DNA of 30,000 nucleotides, from positions 37,501 through 67,500 of the forward strand of contig NW_026729328.1 in NCBI RefSeq assembly GCF_030272615.1, in the 5' to 3' direction. The stretch comes from Cryptomeria japonica. Its lineage: Eukaryota; Streptophyta; Pinopsida; Cupressales; Cupressaceae. Positions 1-10,325 of this stretch are shown piece by piece (the first letter of the stretch is position 1; each line of letters opens with the position of its first letter). A program made the translations under genes and the position numbers. The notes below the pieces were generated by a model. It ran no database searches. It had not been told where the DNA came from and worked only from the letters and a program-made list of their open reading frames with translations.

Positions 1-65
1 GTTGGGTTAATTGCCCGGGCGCGCACCTTCGCCAGGGTGGGCACCTTGGTGCGCACACCTTGGCT

Positions 66-207
66 GGGCTGCGCACCAGGGCGGGCTCAAGATGGCACCA
101 GCATTCCCTTTTTCTCACTATCTTTCAAAACGGAAATTTTAAAATCTCGTTTTTTTTTTGCCTTTTATGGAAATTAGTGAAGGCATCGCATCAAAGGTGC
201 GCACCTC
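66..207 (+). repeat. Oligo-T block 1 of the 7.9-kb unit
   Basis: This ~140-bp module contains, in order: a GGGCTGCGCACCAGGG lead, CACTATCTTTCAAAACGG, AAATTTTAAAATCTC, a T8-T10 run, and a hairpin with TGCCTT and AAGGCA arms around about 15 bases (in this copy the base after GCCTTTT is A). It ends at CGCATCAAAGGTGCGCACC. It is the only AT-rich part of the surrounding GC-rich sequence. Function unknown. Copies lie at 7989 and 15912. Confidence 0.85.
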
Positions 208-1859
208 GCTGCCCACCTTGGTGTGCTCCGAGGTGCCCACCACGGTGCGCAACGCCGGTGCGAACCCGGGAGCGCCCCGATGTGTGCTCCAAGGTGCGGC
301 GTGCACGAAGTCGGACCCCGGTTTGCCCCGGGTGCGCACCTCGCGTGCACCTTGGTGCGCACACCTTGGCTGGGTTGCGCGGCCTGGTGGGCACCATGGT
401 GCGCACCAAGGAGCGCTCCGAAGTGTGCTCCAAGGTGCGGCGTGCACGAAGTCGGAGCCCGGTTTGCCCCGGGTACGCACCTCGCGTGCACCTTCGCCGG
501 GGTGGGCACCTCGGCTGGGTTGCGCGCCCTGGTGCGCACCAAGGAGCGCTCCGAAGTGTGCTCCAAGGTGCGGCGTGCACGAAGTCGGAGCCCGGTTTGC
601 CCCGGGTGCGCACCTTCGCCGCGGTGCGCACCATGGCGTGCACGAAGTCGGAGCCCGGTTTGCCCCGGGTGCGCACCTCGCGTGCACCTTCGGCGGGGTT
701 GCGCGCCCTGGTGGGCACCATGGTGCGCACCAAGGAGCGCTCCGAAGTGTGCTCCAAGGTGCGGCGTGCACGAAGTCGGAGCCCAGTTTGCCCCGGGTGC
801 GCACCTCGCGTGCACCTTCGGCGGGGTTGCGCGCCCTGGTGGGCACCATGGTGCGCACCAAGGAGCGCTCCGAAGTGTGCTCCAAGGTGCGGCGTGCACG
901 AAGTCGGAGCCCGGTTTGCCCCGGGTGCGCACCTCGCGTGCACCTTCGCCGCGGTGGGCACCATGGCGTGCACGAAGTCGGAGCCCGGTTTGCCCCGGGT
1001 GCGCACCTCGCGTGCACCTTCGCCGGGGTGGGCACCTCGGCTGGGTTGCGCGCCCTGGTGCGCACCAAGGAGCGCTCCGAAGTGTGCTCCAAGGTGCGGC
1101 GTGCACGAAGTCGGAGCCCGGTTTGCCCCGGGTGCGCACCTCGCGTGCACCTTCGCCAGGGTGGGCACCTCGGTGCGCACACCTTCTCAATGTTTTCTTG
1201 CCTTTTCTGGAAATTGGTGAAGGCAGCGCATCAAAGGTGCGCACCTCGGTGTGCTCCGAGGTGCGAACCCGAGAGCGCTCCGAGGTGCCCACGAAGTCGA
1301 AAGTCGGGTTAATTGCATTGTTTTCCCCGGGTGCGCTCCGAGGTGCGCAACATCGGCGCGCACCAAGGAGGGCTCCGAAGTGTGCTCCAAGGTGCGCACG
1401 ATGGCGTGCACCTCTGGTGCGCACGATTCGGAGCTCGGTTTGACCGGGGTGCGCACACCTTGGCTGGGTTGCGCACCTTTTGTGCGCTCCAAGGTGCGCA
1501 CGAAGTCGGAGCTCGGTTTGCCCCGGGTGCGCACCTTCGCCAGGGTGCGCACCTTGATGCGCACGCCTTGGCTGGGCTGCGCACCTTGGTGGGCGCCATG
1601 GTGCGCACCTTTCGTGCGCTCCAAGGTGCGCACGAAGTCGGAGCTCGGTTTGCCCCGGGTGCGCACCTTGGTGGGCGCCATGGTGCACTCCGAGGTGCCC
1701 AAGATTGGTGCGCACCAAGGAGCGCTCCGAAGTGCGCTCCAAGGTGCGCGCGAAGTCGAAAGTTGGGTTAATTGTCCGGTTTGCCTCGGGTGCGCACCTT
1801 GCGTGCACCTTCGCCAGGGTGGGCGCCTTGGTGCGCACACCTTGGCTGGGCTGCGCACA

Positions 1860-1985
1860 CCTTGGCACCCGCGTTTCCTTCATTTTAAATTTTTTTTTTT
1901 TACAATCTCTCAAGTGGGAAATTCTATAATCTCAACTTTTTTTGCCTTTTCAGGAAACTTTTGAATGGAGCGCATCATTGGTGCG
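1860..1985 (+). repeat. Divergent oligo-T block next to the 5S segment
   Basis: This is a diverged relative of the oligo-T blocks. It keeps TTTTAAA, a T11 run, TTTTTTTGCCTTTTC and the GGAAACTTTTGAATGG/GCGCATCA end, but with many substitutions. A shorter remnant (CTTGCCTTTTCTGGAAATTGG, split by no insertion) is at about 1195-1240. Both look older than the other blocks and flank the 5S-bearing part of the unit. Confidence 0.7.
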
Positions 1986-2389
1986 CTCCGAAGTGTGCTC
2001 CAAAGCTCTCTCCAGCTGCGTGCACCTGCCCCGGCCGCGCACCCGGCCCCGCCCAGCTTCGCTCACCTGTCCCGGGCGTCTGGTGCGGAACCTTAGAGTA
2101 AGAAACATCACCGTGCACCTTGGCCAACGTGCGCGACTCGACCGAGCGCGCACTGGCCGAGGTGCACACCGATTTCACCTGGGTGCGCGCGCAGCACCTC
2201 GGGCGCACCGGGGTGCGCGCACAACGCCCGGGTTGCACCGTGGCCTGTGTGCTCGGGGCGCCTCGGGTGCGCGCTCGGTGTCGCCCCCGCGCGCGCGGTA
2301 GTGCGGGCAGCGCACCCCGGCCCGGCCCGGCCCCGACGAGAACGCAAACGGGCAAAAGGTTTATTCAAATAGCATTGCGACGCCCGGCG
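1986..2389. other. GC-rich 3' flank of the 5S gene
   Basis: This very GC-rich segment, with runs such as CCCCGGCCCGGCCCGGCC, lies downstream of the 5S gene in its own direction. It contains scattered GGTGCGCGC and GGTGCAC elements but no clean tandem period. No coding signal is seen. It recurs at +7923 and +15846. Confidence 0.6.
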
Positions 2390-2402
2390 AAAAACTAAAA
2401 AA
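2390..2402 (-). terminator. Pol III terminator of 5S copy 1
   Basis: On the minus strand the 5S 3' end is followed at once by TTTTTTAGTTTTT, a T6 run and a back-up T5 run, the standard Pol III termination signal. Confidence 0.88.
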
Positions 2403-2520
2403 GGGTGCAACACCGGGACTTCCCGGGAGGTCACCCATCCCAGTACTACTCCGGCCCAAGCGCGCTTAACTGCGGAGTTCTGATGGGATCTGGTGCACTA
2501 ATGCTGGTATGATCGCACCC
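2403..2520 (-). rRNA. 5S ribosomal RNA gene, copy 1 (variant)
   Basis: Read on the minus strand this is a complete 118-nt plant 5S rRNA, the small RNA of the large ribosomal subunit, made by Pol III. The ends pair as GGGTGC with GCACCC (helix I). Internal control elements are present: A box near nt 50-64 (AGTTAAGCGCGCTTG) and C box near nt 80-97 (GGGATGGGTGACC). It starts directly upstream of a T6 terminator. Compared with the other two copies it carries A for G at nt 19 and nt 30, and T for C at -1. All three are CpG transitions, and the -1 C favoured for plant 5S initiation is lost. The A and C boxes are intact. It may be a functional variant or an early-stage pseudogene. Confidence 0.93.
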
Positions 2521-2521
2521 A

Positions 2522-2924
2522 TTATGAGCTTGTCGCAGTGTGTACTTAGCAAACCGCGACCCACGTGCGAATCCACCCCGGCCACCCACCCCCGTCGAGG
2601 TGCACACCCTCCCTCGCGAAGTGCGCCCCGTTCGCCAAGTGTGAGCCCTGCCCGGGTGCGCGCACCTTGCTAGGGCGTCGGGTGTGCACCCGGCCCGGCC
2701 TACGTGCGTGCACCTGGAGGGGGCGTCGTGTGCGTGCAGTGTCCCGTCTGCAACGCGGTGCCCACACACCACCTCGGGCGCAACGACCTGCGCTCACATG
2801 TGGGCCGAGTGCACCTTGGTGCATGTTCGGGGCGCCTCGGGTGCACGCTCGATCTTGCCCCGGTGCACCAAGGCGCTCGGTTTGCCCCGGGTGCGCACTT
2901 GGTGCAAGGTGGGCACCCAAAATA
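2522..2924. other. 5' flank of the 5S gene
   Basis: This stretch lies upstream of the 5S gene on the minus strand. The first ~45 bases are AT-richer and lead into GC-rich sequence with degenerate GTGCACC elements. No second 5S copy or obvious upstream control box is visible. It recurs at +7923 and +15846. Confidence 0.55.
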
Positions 2925-3290
2925 GGGATCAAGCACCAAAACACAAGTTTCGGGATGCAAAATGGGACCCAAGGACCACAAATGCGTTCCAAGACCCATG
3001 ATGGGTCCACGAGAACAAAAATGTGTTCCGAGACTTAATAAACAAATATTGGGTTTTAGGAGAAGAAACATGCTCTGATGCCCAAAACGAGAATCGACCC
3101 CGAAAAGGCCACAGGCCAAAAGTGGGATGCGAGACAAAAAAAAATGGGACCCGAGGACCAAAATTGGGTTCCCAGGTCGAAGACAGGGCAACCGGACAAG
3201 AAACGACCTCTAAGGCTCGAAATGAGTCCCGACGACTAAAACTTGACAAGAAGCACCCATCAGGCACCCAACTCGACACCCATGGGATGC
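2925..3290. repeat. A-rich degenerate repeat stretch
   Basis: The composition shifts here to A-rich, with loosely repeated phrases such as AAAATGGGACCCAAGGACC, GGGTTCC and CGAGGACC at irregular distances of about 30-45 bases. It looks like an old, decayed tandem repeat unrelated to the GTGCGCACC family. No coding signal is seen. Copies lie at +7923 and +15846. Confidence 0.6.
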
Positions 3291-3775
3291 CGACCCACCC
3301 GGGCTTCCACCTAGCACACCTTGGCACCCACCCACCCTCGCACCCAACCTCGCACCCAACTTAGCACCTTTGAACCCACATTGGCACTCACCCTGACCCT
3401 GGCACCTTGGAACCCACATTGGCACTCACCTTGACCCTGGCACCCACCTTTGCACTCACCTTGGGACCCACCCTGGCTCCCACCTCGGCACCCACCCAGA
3501 CACCCACCTTGGTTCCTTGGCACCCACCTTGGATCCTTGGCACCCACCCCGACACCCACCTTGGCACGCAACTTGGCTACTTGCCACCCACCTTGGCTCC
3601 TTGACGCCCACCCCGACAACCACCCCGTGACCTACCCTGGCTAGGGTTGGTGCACACCCACCCTGGTGCCCACCTTGGCACCCACCCTATGACCCACCTT
3701 GGCACGCACCTTAGTACCCACCCCGTTACCCACCCTAGGACCCACCCCGTGACCCACCTTGGCCAGGGTGGGTGC
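3290..3775. repeat. CACCC/TTGG minisatellite, copy 1
   Basis: This is a variable-length minisatellite built on ACCCACCTTGGC and ACCCACCCTGGC, with elements of roughly 12-25 bases and no fixed period. It ends at 3775, where the unit returns to a palindromic module through the shared string CCAGGGTGGG. Confidence 0.85.
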
Positions 3776-3796
3776 CTTGGTGCGCACAACTTGCCT

Positions 3797-3940
3797 GGGC
3801 TGCACACCAGGGCGGGCTCAAGATGGCACCCGCGTTCCGTTTTTTTCACTATCTTTCAAAACGGAAATTTTAAAATCTCATTTTTTTCTTTTTTTTGCCT
3901 TTTCTGGAAATTAGTGAAGGCAGCGCATCAAAGGTGCGCA
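3797..3940 (+). repeat. Oligo-T block 2 of the 7.9-kb unit
   Basis: This follows the block 1 pattern, with an interrupted T run (T7, C, T8). It is the first block after the CACCC minisatellite. Copy at 11720. Confidence 0.85.
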
Positions 3941-4317
3941 ATGCTGGTGCGAACCCGGGAGCGCTCCGATGTGTGCTCCAAGGTGCGGCGTGCACGAAGT
4001 CCGAGCCCGGTTTGCCCCGGGTGCGCACCTCGCGTGCACCTTCGCCGGGGTGAGCACCTTGGCTGGGTTGCGCGCCCTGGTGCGTACCAAGGAGCGCTCT
4101 GAAGTGTGCTCCAAGGTGCGGCGTGCACGAAGTCGGAGCCCGGTTTGCCCCGGGTGTGCACCTCGGGTGCGCACCTCGCGTGCACCTTCGCTGCGGTGGG
4201 CACCTTGGCTGGGTTGCGCGCCTTGGTGGGCACCATGCAGTGCACGAAGTCGGAGCCCGGTTTGCCCCGGGCGCGCACCTCCGCCAGGGTGGGCACCTTG
4301 GTGCGCACAACTTGCCT

Positions 4318-4454
4318 GGGCTGCGCATCAGGAAGGGCTCAAGATGGCACCCGCGTTCCGTTTTTTTCACTATCTTTCAGAACGGAAATTTTAAAATATC
4401 GTTTTTTTTTGCCTTTTCTGGAAATTAGTGAAGGCAGCGCATCAAAGGTGCGCA
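4318..4454 (+). repeat. Oligo-T block 3 of the 7.9-kb unit
   Basis: This follows the block 1 pattern, with TTTCAGAACGG in place of TTTCAAAACGG and AAAATATCG before the T8 run. Block 6 shares both changes, which shows that blocks 3 and 6 are a duplicated pair. Copy at 12241. Confidence 0.85.
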
Positions 4455-4672
4455 ACGCTTGTGCGAACCTGGGAGCGCTCCGATGTGTGCTCCAAGGTGC
4501 GGCGTGCACGAAGTCGGAGCCCGGTTTGCCTCGGGTGCGCCCTGGTGGGCACCATGGTGCGCACCAAGGAGCGCTCCGAAGTGTGCTCCAAGGTGCGGCC
4601 TGCACGAAGTCGGAGCCCGGTTTGCCCCGAGTGTGCACCTCGGGTGGGCACCTTGGTGCGCATGCCTTGCCT

Positions 4673-4812
4673 GGGCTGCGCACCAGGGCGGGCTCAAGAT
4701 GGCACCCGCGTTCCTTTTTTTTCACTATCTTTCAAAACGGAAATTTTAAAATCTCATTTTTTTTTGCCTTTTTCTGGAAATTAGTGAAGGCAGCGCATCA
4801 AAGGTGCGCACC
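4673..4812 (+). repeat. Oligo-T block 4 of the 7.9-kb unit
   Basis: This follows the block 1 pattern, with an extra T in GCCTTTTTCTGG shared with block 7 at 7024. Copy at 12596. Confidence 0.85.
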
Positions 4813-4976
4813 TCGCTGCCCACCACGGTGCGCAACGCCGGTGGGCACCCGGGAGTGCTTCGAAGTGTGCTCCAAGGTGCTGCGTGCACGTTGTCGGAGC
4901 CCGGTTTGCCCCGGGTGCGCACCTCGCGTGCACCTTCGTCGGGGTGGGCACCTTGGCTTGGTTTGCCCCGGCTGCG

Positions 4977-5065
4977 CTCCGAAGCGGGGTTATTGGAGCG
5001 CCGCCTCTTTTTTTGTCGGAGCGTTTGGTGGGGTTTCTCGCATTGGCTCTTCCGAGGCCCGGTTG
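4977..5065 (+). repeat. GAAGCGGGGTTA segment
   Basis: This ~89-bp segment differs from the palindromic modules. It has CTCCGAAGCGGGGTTA, GGAGCGCC, CTCTTTTTTTGTC, GGTGGGGTTTCTCGC and CTCTTCCGAGGCCCGG. It occurs four times per full unit, here and near 5445, 7328 and 7797. Origin unknown; it could be a fragment of an element captured early. Confidence 0.7.
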
Positions 5066-5141
5066 CCACCCTGGCGCGCACGAAGTCGGAAGTAGGGTTA
5101 ATTGCCCGGGTGCGCACCTTTGCCAGGGTGGCACCTTACCT

Positions 5142-5281
5142 GGGCTGCGCACCAGGGCGGGCTCAAGATGGCACGCGCGTTCCGTTTTTTTCACTATCTT
5201 TCAAAACGGAAATTTTAAAATCTCCTTTTTTTTTTGCCTTTTCTGGAAATTAGTGAAGGCAGCGCATCAAAGGTGCGCACC
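5142..5281 (+). repeat. Oligo-T block 5 of the 7.9-kb unit
   Basis: This follows the block 1 pattern, with GATGGCACGCGCG in the lead shared with block 8 at 7494. Just before it, near 5128, one G of the GGGTGGGCACC string is missing compared with the paired copy. Copy at 13065. Confidence 0.85.
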
Positions 5282-5444
5282 TCGCTGCCCACCTTGGTGT
5301 GCTCTGAGGTGCGCACCCGGGAGCGCTACGAAGTGTGCTCCAAGGTGCGGCGTGCACGTTGTCGGAGCCCGGTTTGCCCCGGGTGCGCACCTCGCCTGCA
5401 CCTTGGCCGGGGTGGGCACCTTGGCTGGGTTTGCCCAGGGTGCG

Positions 5445-5533
5445 CTCCGAAGCGGGGTTACTGGAGCGCCCCCTCTTTTTTTGTCAGAGAGTTTGGTGGG
5501 GTTTCTCGCATTGGCTCTTCCCAGGCCCGGTTG
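5445..5533 (+). repeat. GAAGCGGGGTTA segment, second type
   Basis: This version has GTTACTGG, CCCCCTC and CTCTTCCCAGGCCCGG in place of the first type. In 5445 and 13368 the T run is followed by GTCAGAGAG; in 7797 and 15720 it is GTCAGAGCG. Confidence 0.7.
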
Positions 5534-5636
5534 TTGGGTGCGCTCCCACCCTGGCGCGCGCGAAGTTGGAAGTTGGGTTAATTGCCCGGGCGCGCACCTT
5601 CGCCAGGGTGGGCACCTTGGTGCGCAAACCTTGGCT

Positions 5637-5776
5637 GGGCTGCGCACCAGGGCGGGCTCAAGATGGCACCAGCATTCCCTTTTTCTCACTATCTTTCAAA
5701 ACGGAAATTTTAAAATCTCGTTTTTTTTTTGCCTTTTATGGAAATTAGTGAAGGCATCGCATCAAAGGTGCGCACC
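5637..5776 (+). repeat. Oligo-T block, second copy of block 1 type within the unit
   Basis: This matches block 1 (66-207), including the A in GCCTTTTATGG and GGCATCGCATC, because a ~1.5-kb segment is duplicated inside the unit. Copy at 13560. Confidence 0.85.
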
Positions 5777-6390
5777 TCGCTGCCCACCTTGGTGTGCTCC
5801 GAGGTGCCCACCACGGTGCGCAACGCCGGTGCGAACCCGGGAGCGCCCCGATGTGTGCTCCAAGGTGCGGCGTGCACGAAGTCGGACCCCGGTTTGCCCC
5901 GGGTGCGCACCTCGCGTGCACCTTGGTGCGCACACCTTGGCTGGGTTGCGCGGCCTGGTGGGCACCATGGTGCGCACCAAGGAGCGCTCCGAAGTGTGCT
6001 CCAAGGTGCGGCGTGCACGAAGTCGGAGCCCGGTTTGCCCCGGGTGCGCACCTTCGCCGCGGTGGGCACCATGGCGTGCACGAAGTCGGAGCCCGGTTTG
6101 CCCCGGGTGCGCACCTCGCGTGCACCTTCGCCGGGGTGGGCACCTCGGCTGGGTTGCGCGCCCTGGTGCGCACCAAGGAGCGCTCTGAAGTGTGCTCCAA
6201 GGTGCGGCGTGCACGAAGTCGGAGCCCGGTTTGCCCCGGGTGTGCACCTCGCGTGCACCTTCGCTGCGGTGGGCACCTTGGCTGGGTTGCGCGCCTTGGT
6301 GGGCACCATGCAGTGCACGAAGTCGGAGCCCGGTTTGCCCCGGGCGCGCACCTCCGCCAGGGTGGGCACCTTGGTGCGCACAACTTGCCT

Positions 6391-6527
6391 GGGCTGCGCA
6401 CCAGGAAGGGCTCAAGATGGCACCCGCGTTCCGTTTTTTTCACTATCTTTCAGAACGGAAATTTTAAAATATCGTTTTTTTTTGCCTTTTCTGGAAATTA
6501 GTGAAGGCAGCGCATCAAAGGTGCGCA
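6391..6527 (+). repeat. Oligo-T block 6 of the 7.9-kb unit
   Basis: This pairs with block 3 through the CAGAACGG and AAAATATCG variants. Copy at 14314. Confidence 0.85.
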
Positions 6528-7023
6528 ACGCTGGTGCGAACCTGGGAGCGCTCCGATGTGTGCTCCAAGGTGCGGCGTGCACGAAGTCGGACCCCGGTTT
6601 GCCCCGGGTGCGCACCTCGCGTGCACCTTGGTGCGCACACCTTGGCTGGGTTGCGCGCCCTGGTGGGCACCATGGTGCGCACCAAGGAGCGCTCCGAAGT
6701 GTGCTCCAAGGTGCGGCGTGCACGAAGTCGGAGCCCGGTTTGCCCCGGGTGCGCACCTCGCGTGCACCTTCGCCGCGGTGGGCACCATGGCGTGCACGAA
6801 GTCGGAGCCCGGTTTGCCCCGGGTGCGCACCTCGCGTGCACCTTCGCCGGGGTGGGCACCTTAGTGTGCAGACCTTGGCTGGGTTGCGCGCCCTGGTGGG
6901 CACCATGGTGCGCACCAAGGAGCGCTCCGAAGTGTGCTCCAAGGTGCGGCCTGCACGAAGTCGGAGCCCGGTTTGCCCCGGGTGTGCACCTCGGGTGGGC
7001 ACCTTGGTGCGCATGCCTTGCCT

Positions 7024-7163
7024 GGGCTGCGCACCAGGGCGGGCTCAAGATGGCACCCGCGTTCCTTTTTTTTCACTATCTTTCAAAACGGAAATTTTAA
7101 AATCTCATTTTTTTTTGCCTTTTTCTGGAAATTAGTGAAGGCAGCGCATCAAAGGTGCGCACC
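7024..7163 (+). repeat. Oligo-T block 7 of the 7.9-kb unit
   Basis: This pairs with block 4 through the GCCTTTTTCTGG variant. Copy at 14947. Confidence 0.85.
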
Positions 7164-7493
7164 TCGCTGCCCACCACGGTGCGCAACGCCGGTGGGCACC
7201 CGGGAGTGCTTCGAAGTGTGCTCCAAGGTGCTGCGTGCACGTTGTCGGAGCCCGGTTTGCCCCGGGTGCGCACCTCGCGTGCACCTTCGTCGGGGTGGGC
7301 ACCTTGGCTGGGTTTGCCCCGGCTGCGCTCCGAAGCGGGGTTATTGGAGCGCCGCCTCTTTTTTTGTCGGAGCGTTTGGTGGGGTTTCTCGCATTGGCTC
7401 TTCCGAGGCCCGGTTGCCACCCTGGCGCGCACGAAGTCGGAAGTAGGGTTAATTGCCCGGGTGCGCACCTTTGCCAGGGTGGGCACCTTACCT

Positions 7494-7633
7494 GGGCTGC
7501 GCACCAGGGCGGGCTCAAGATGGCACGCGCGTTCCGTTTTTTTCACTATCTTTCAAAACGGAAATTTTAAAATCTCCTTTTTTTTTTGCCTTTTCTGGAA
7601 ATTAGTGAAGGCAGCGCATCAAAGGTGCGCACC
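7494..7633 (+). repeat. Oligo-T block 8 of the 7.9-kb unit
   Basis: This pairs with block 5. The GGGTGGGCACC string before it is intact. Copy at 15417. Confidence 0.85.
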
Positions 7634-10312
7634 TCGCTGCCCACCTTGGTGTGCTCTGAGGTGCGCACCCGGGAGCGCTACGAAGTGTGCTCCAAGGTGC
7701 GGCGTGCACGTTGTCGGAGCCCGGTTTGCCCCGGGTGCGCACCTCGCCTGCACCTTGGCCGGGGTGGGCACCTTGGCTGGGTTTGCCCAGGGTGCGCTCC
7801 GAAGCGGGGTTACTGGAGCGCCCCCTCTTTTTTTGTCAGAGCGTTTGGTGGGGTTTCTCGCATTGGCTCTTCCCAGGCCCGGTTGTTGGGTGCGCTCCCA
7901 CCCTGGCGCGCGCGAAGTTGGAAGTTGGGTTAATTGCCCGGGCGCGCACCTTCGCCAGGGTGGGCACCTTGGTGCGCACACCTTGGCTGGGCTGCGCACC
8001 AGGGCGGGCTCAAGATGGCACCAGCATTCCCTTTTTCTCACTATCTTTCAAAACGGAAATTTTAAAATCTCGTTTTTTTTTTGCCTTTTATGGAAATTAG
8101 TGAAGGCATCGCATCAAAGGTGCGCACCTCGCTGCCCACCTTGGTGTGCTCCGAGGTGCCCACCACGGTGCGCAACGCCGGTGCGAACCCGGGAGCGCCC
8201 CGATGTGTGCTCCAAGGTGCGGCGTGCACGAAGTCGGACCCCGGTTTGCCCCGGGTGCGCACCTCGCGTGCACCTTGGTGCGCACACCTTGGCTGGGTTG
8301 CGCGGCCTGGTGGGCACCATGGTGCGCACCAAGGAGCGCTCCGAAGTGTGCTCCAAGGTGCGGCGTGCACGAAGTCGGAGCCCGGTTTGCCCCGGGTACG
8401 CACCTCGCGTGCACCTTCGCCGGGGTGGGCACCTCGGCTGGGTTGCGCGCCCTGGTGCGCACCAAGGAGCGCTCCGAAGTGTGCTCCAAGGTGCGGCGTG
8501 CACGAAGTCGGAGCCCGGTTTGCCCCGGGTGCGCACCTTCGCCGCGGTGCGCACCATGGCGTGCACGAAGTCGGAGCCCGGTTTGCCCCGGGTGCGCACC
8601 TCGCGTGCACCTTCGGCGGGGTTGCGCGCCCTGGTGGGCACCATGGTGCGCACCAAGGAGCGCTCCGAAGTGTGCTCCAAGGTGCGGCGTGCACGAAGTC
8701 GGAGCCCGGTTTGCCCCGGGTGCGCACCTCGCGTGCACCTTCGGCGGGGTTGCGCGCCCTGGTGGGCACCATGGTGCGCACCAAGGAGCGCTCCGAAGTG
8801 TGCTCCAAGGTGCGGCGTGCACGAAGTCGGAGCCCGGTTTGCCCCGGGTGCGCACCTCGCGTGCACCTTCGCCGCGGTGGGCACCATGGCGTGCACGAAG
8901 TCGGAGCCCGGTTTGCCCCGGGTGCGCACCTCGCGTGCACCTTCGCCGGGGTGGGCACCTCGGCTGGGTTGCGCGCCCTGGTGCGCACCAAGGAGCGCTC
9001 CGAAGTGTGCTCCAAGGTGCGGCGTGCACGAAGTCGGAGCCCGGTTTGCCCCGGGTGCGCACCTCGCGTGCACCTTCGCCAGGGTGGGCACCTCGGTGCG
9101 CACACCTTCTCAATGTTTTCTTGCCTTTTCTGGAAATTGGTGAAGGCAGCGCATCAAAGGTGCGCACCTCGGTGTGCTCCGAGGTGCGAACCCGAGAGCG
9201 CTCCGAGGTGCCCACGAAGTCGAAAGTCGGGTTAATTGCATTGTTTTCCCCGGGTGCGCTCCGAGGTGCGCAACATCGGCGCGCACCAAGGAGGGCTCCG
9301 AAGTGTGCTCCAAGGTGCGCACGATGGCGTGCACCTCTGGTGCGCACGATTCGGAGCTCGGTTTGACCGGGGTGCGCACACCTTGGCTGGGTTGCGCACC
9401 TTTTGTGCGCTCCAAGGTGCGCACGAAGTCGGAGCTCGGTTTGCCCCGGGTGCGCACCTTCGCCAGGGTGCGCACCTTGATGCGCACGCCTTGGCTGGGC
9501 TGCGCACCTTGGTGGGCGCCATGGTGCGCACCTTTCGTGCGCTCCAAGGTGCGCACGAAGTCGGAGCTCGGTTTGCCCCGGGTGCGCACCTTGGTGGGCG
9601 CCATGGTGCACTCCGAGGTGCCCAAGATTGGTGCGCACCAAGGAGCGCTCCGAAGTGCGCTCCAAGGTGCGCGCGAAGTCGAAAGTTGGGTTAATTGTCC
9701 GGTTTGCCTCGGGTGCGCACCTTGCGTGCACCTTCGCCAGGGTGGGCGCCTTGGTGCGCACACCTTGGCTGGGCTGCGCACACCTTGGCACCCGCGTTTC
9801 CTTCATTTTAAATTTTTTTTTTTTACAATCTCTCAAGTGGGAAATTCTATAATCTCAACTTTTTTTGCCTTTTCAGGAAACTTTTGAATGGAGCGCATCA
9901 TTGGTGCGCTCCGAAGTGTGCTCCAAAGCTCTCTCCAGCTGCGTGCACCTGCCCCGGCCGCGCACCCGGCCCCGCCCAGCTTCGCTCACCTGTCCCGGGC
10001 GTCTGGTGCGGAACCTTAGAGTAAGAAACATCACCGTGCACCTTGGCCAACGTGCGCGACTCGACCGAGCGCGCACTGGCCGAGGTGCACACCGATTTCA
10101 CCTGGGTGCGCGCGCAGCACCTCGGGCGCACCGGGGTGCGCGCACAACGCCCGGGTTGCACCGTGGCCTGTGTGCTCGGGGCGCCTCGGGTGCGCGCTCG
10201 GTGTCGCCCCCGCGCGCGCGGTAGTGCGGGCAGCGCACCCCGGCCCGGCCCGGCCCCGACGAGAACGCAAACGGGCAAAAGGTTTATTCAAATAGCATTG
10301 CGACGCCCGGCG

Positions 10313-10325
10313 AAAAACTAAAAAA
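10313..10325 (-). terminator. Pol III terminator of 5S copy 2
   Basis: The same double oligo-T terminator (T6, AG, T5) directly follows the 5S 3' end on the minus strand. Confidence 0.88.

Larger units (their letters stand above)
4540..6046. repeat. Internal ~1.5-kb duplication, left copy
   Basis: This segment recurs at 6891-8398 with an offset of 2,351-2,352; the one-base change comes from a missing G near 5128. It holds three oligo-T blocks and two copies of the GAAGCGGGGTTA segment. The duplication predates amplification of the 7.9-kb unit, since every full unit has it. Confidence 0.85.
1..7923. repeat. 7,923-bp IGS repeat unit, copy 1 (carries 5S)
   Basis: The first 7,923 bases recur in phase from 7924 and again from 15847. 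Position 1 is an arbitrary phase, so the array probably continues to the left of the window. The unit holds, in order: palindromic GC-rich modules (1-1860), an oligo-T segment (1860-1985), the 5S gene with GC-rich flanks (1986-2924), an A-rich degenerate stretch (2925-3290), a CACCC minisatellite (3290-3775), and more palindromic modules separated by oligo-T blocks (3776-7923). Against copy 2 I found only eight substitutions by eye: 785, 2491, 2502, 2521, 4460, 4630, 5632 and 7252. This means about 99.9% identity and recent homogenisation. The count is not a full alignment. Confidence 0.95.
6891..8398. repeat. Internal ~1.5-kb duplication, right copy
   Basis: This is the partner of 4540-6046 and runs across the arbitrary unit boundary at 7923/7924. 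The two copies diverge after about 6046/8398, where the order of palindromic modules changes. Confidence 0.85.

Noticed and set aside
2390-2560. Cassandra-type retrotransposon carrying a 5S-derived LTR
   Set aside because: No TG...CA ends, primer-binding site or LTR pair surrounds the 5S sequence. The gene is full length with a proper T6 terminator and is part of a 7.9-kb tandem unit.
2704-2925. A small frame with a C-x2-C ... H-x4-H pattern resembling a C2H2 zinc finger
   Set aside because: The spacing between the Cys and His pairs is wrong for the family, the hydrophobic core residues are missing, and it lies in 5S-flanking spacer repeated in all three units. It is a chance match.
3639-3650. 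Telomere-like TAGGGTT near the minisatellite
   Set aside because: It is a single partial match to TTTAGGG with no tandem repetition.
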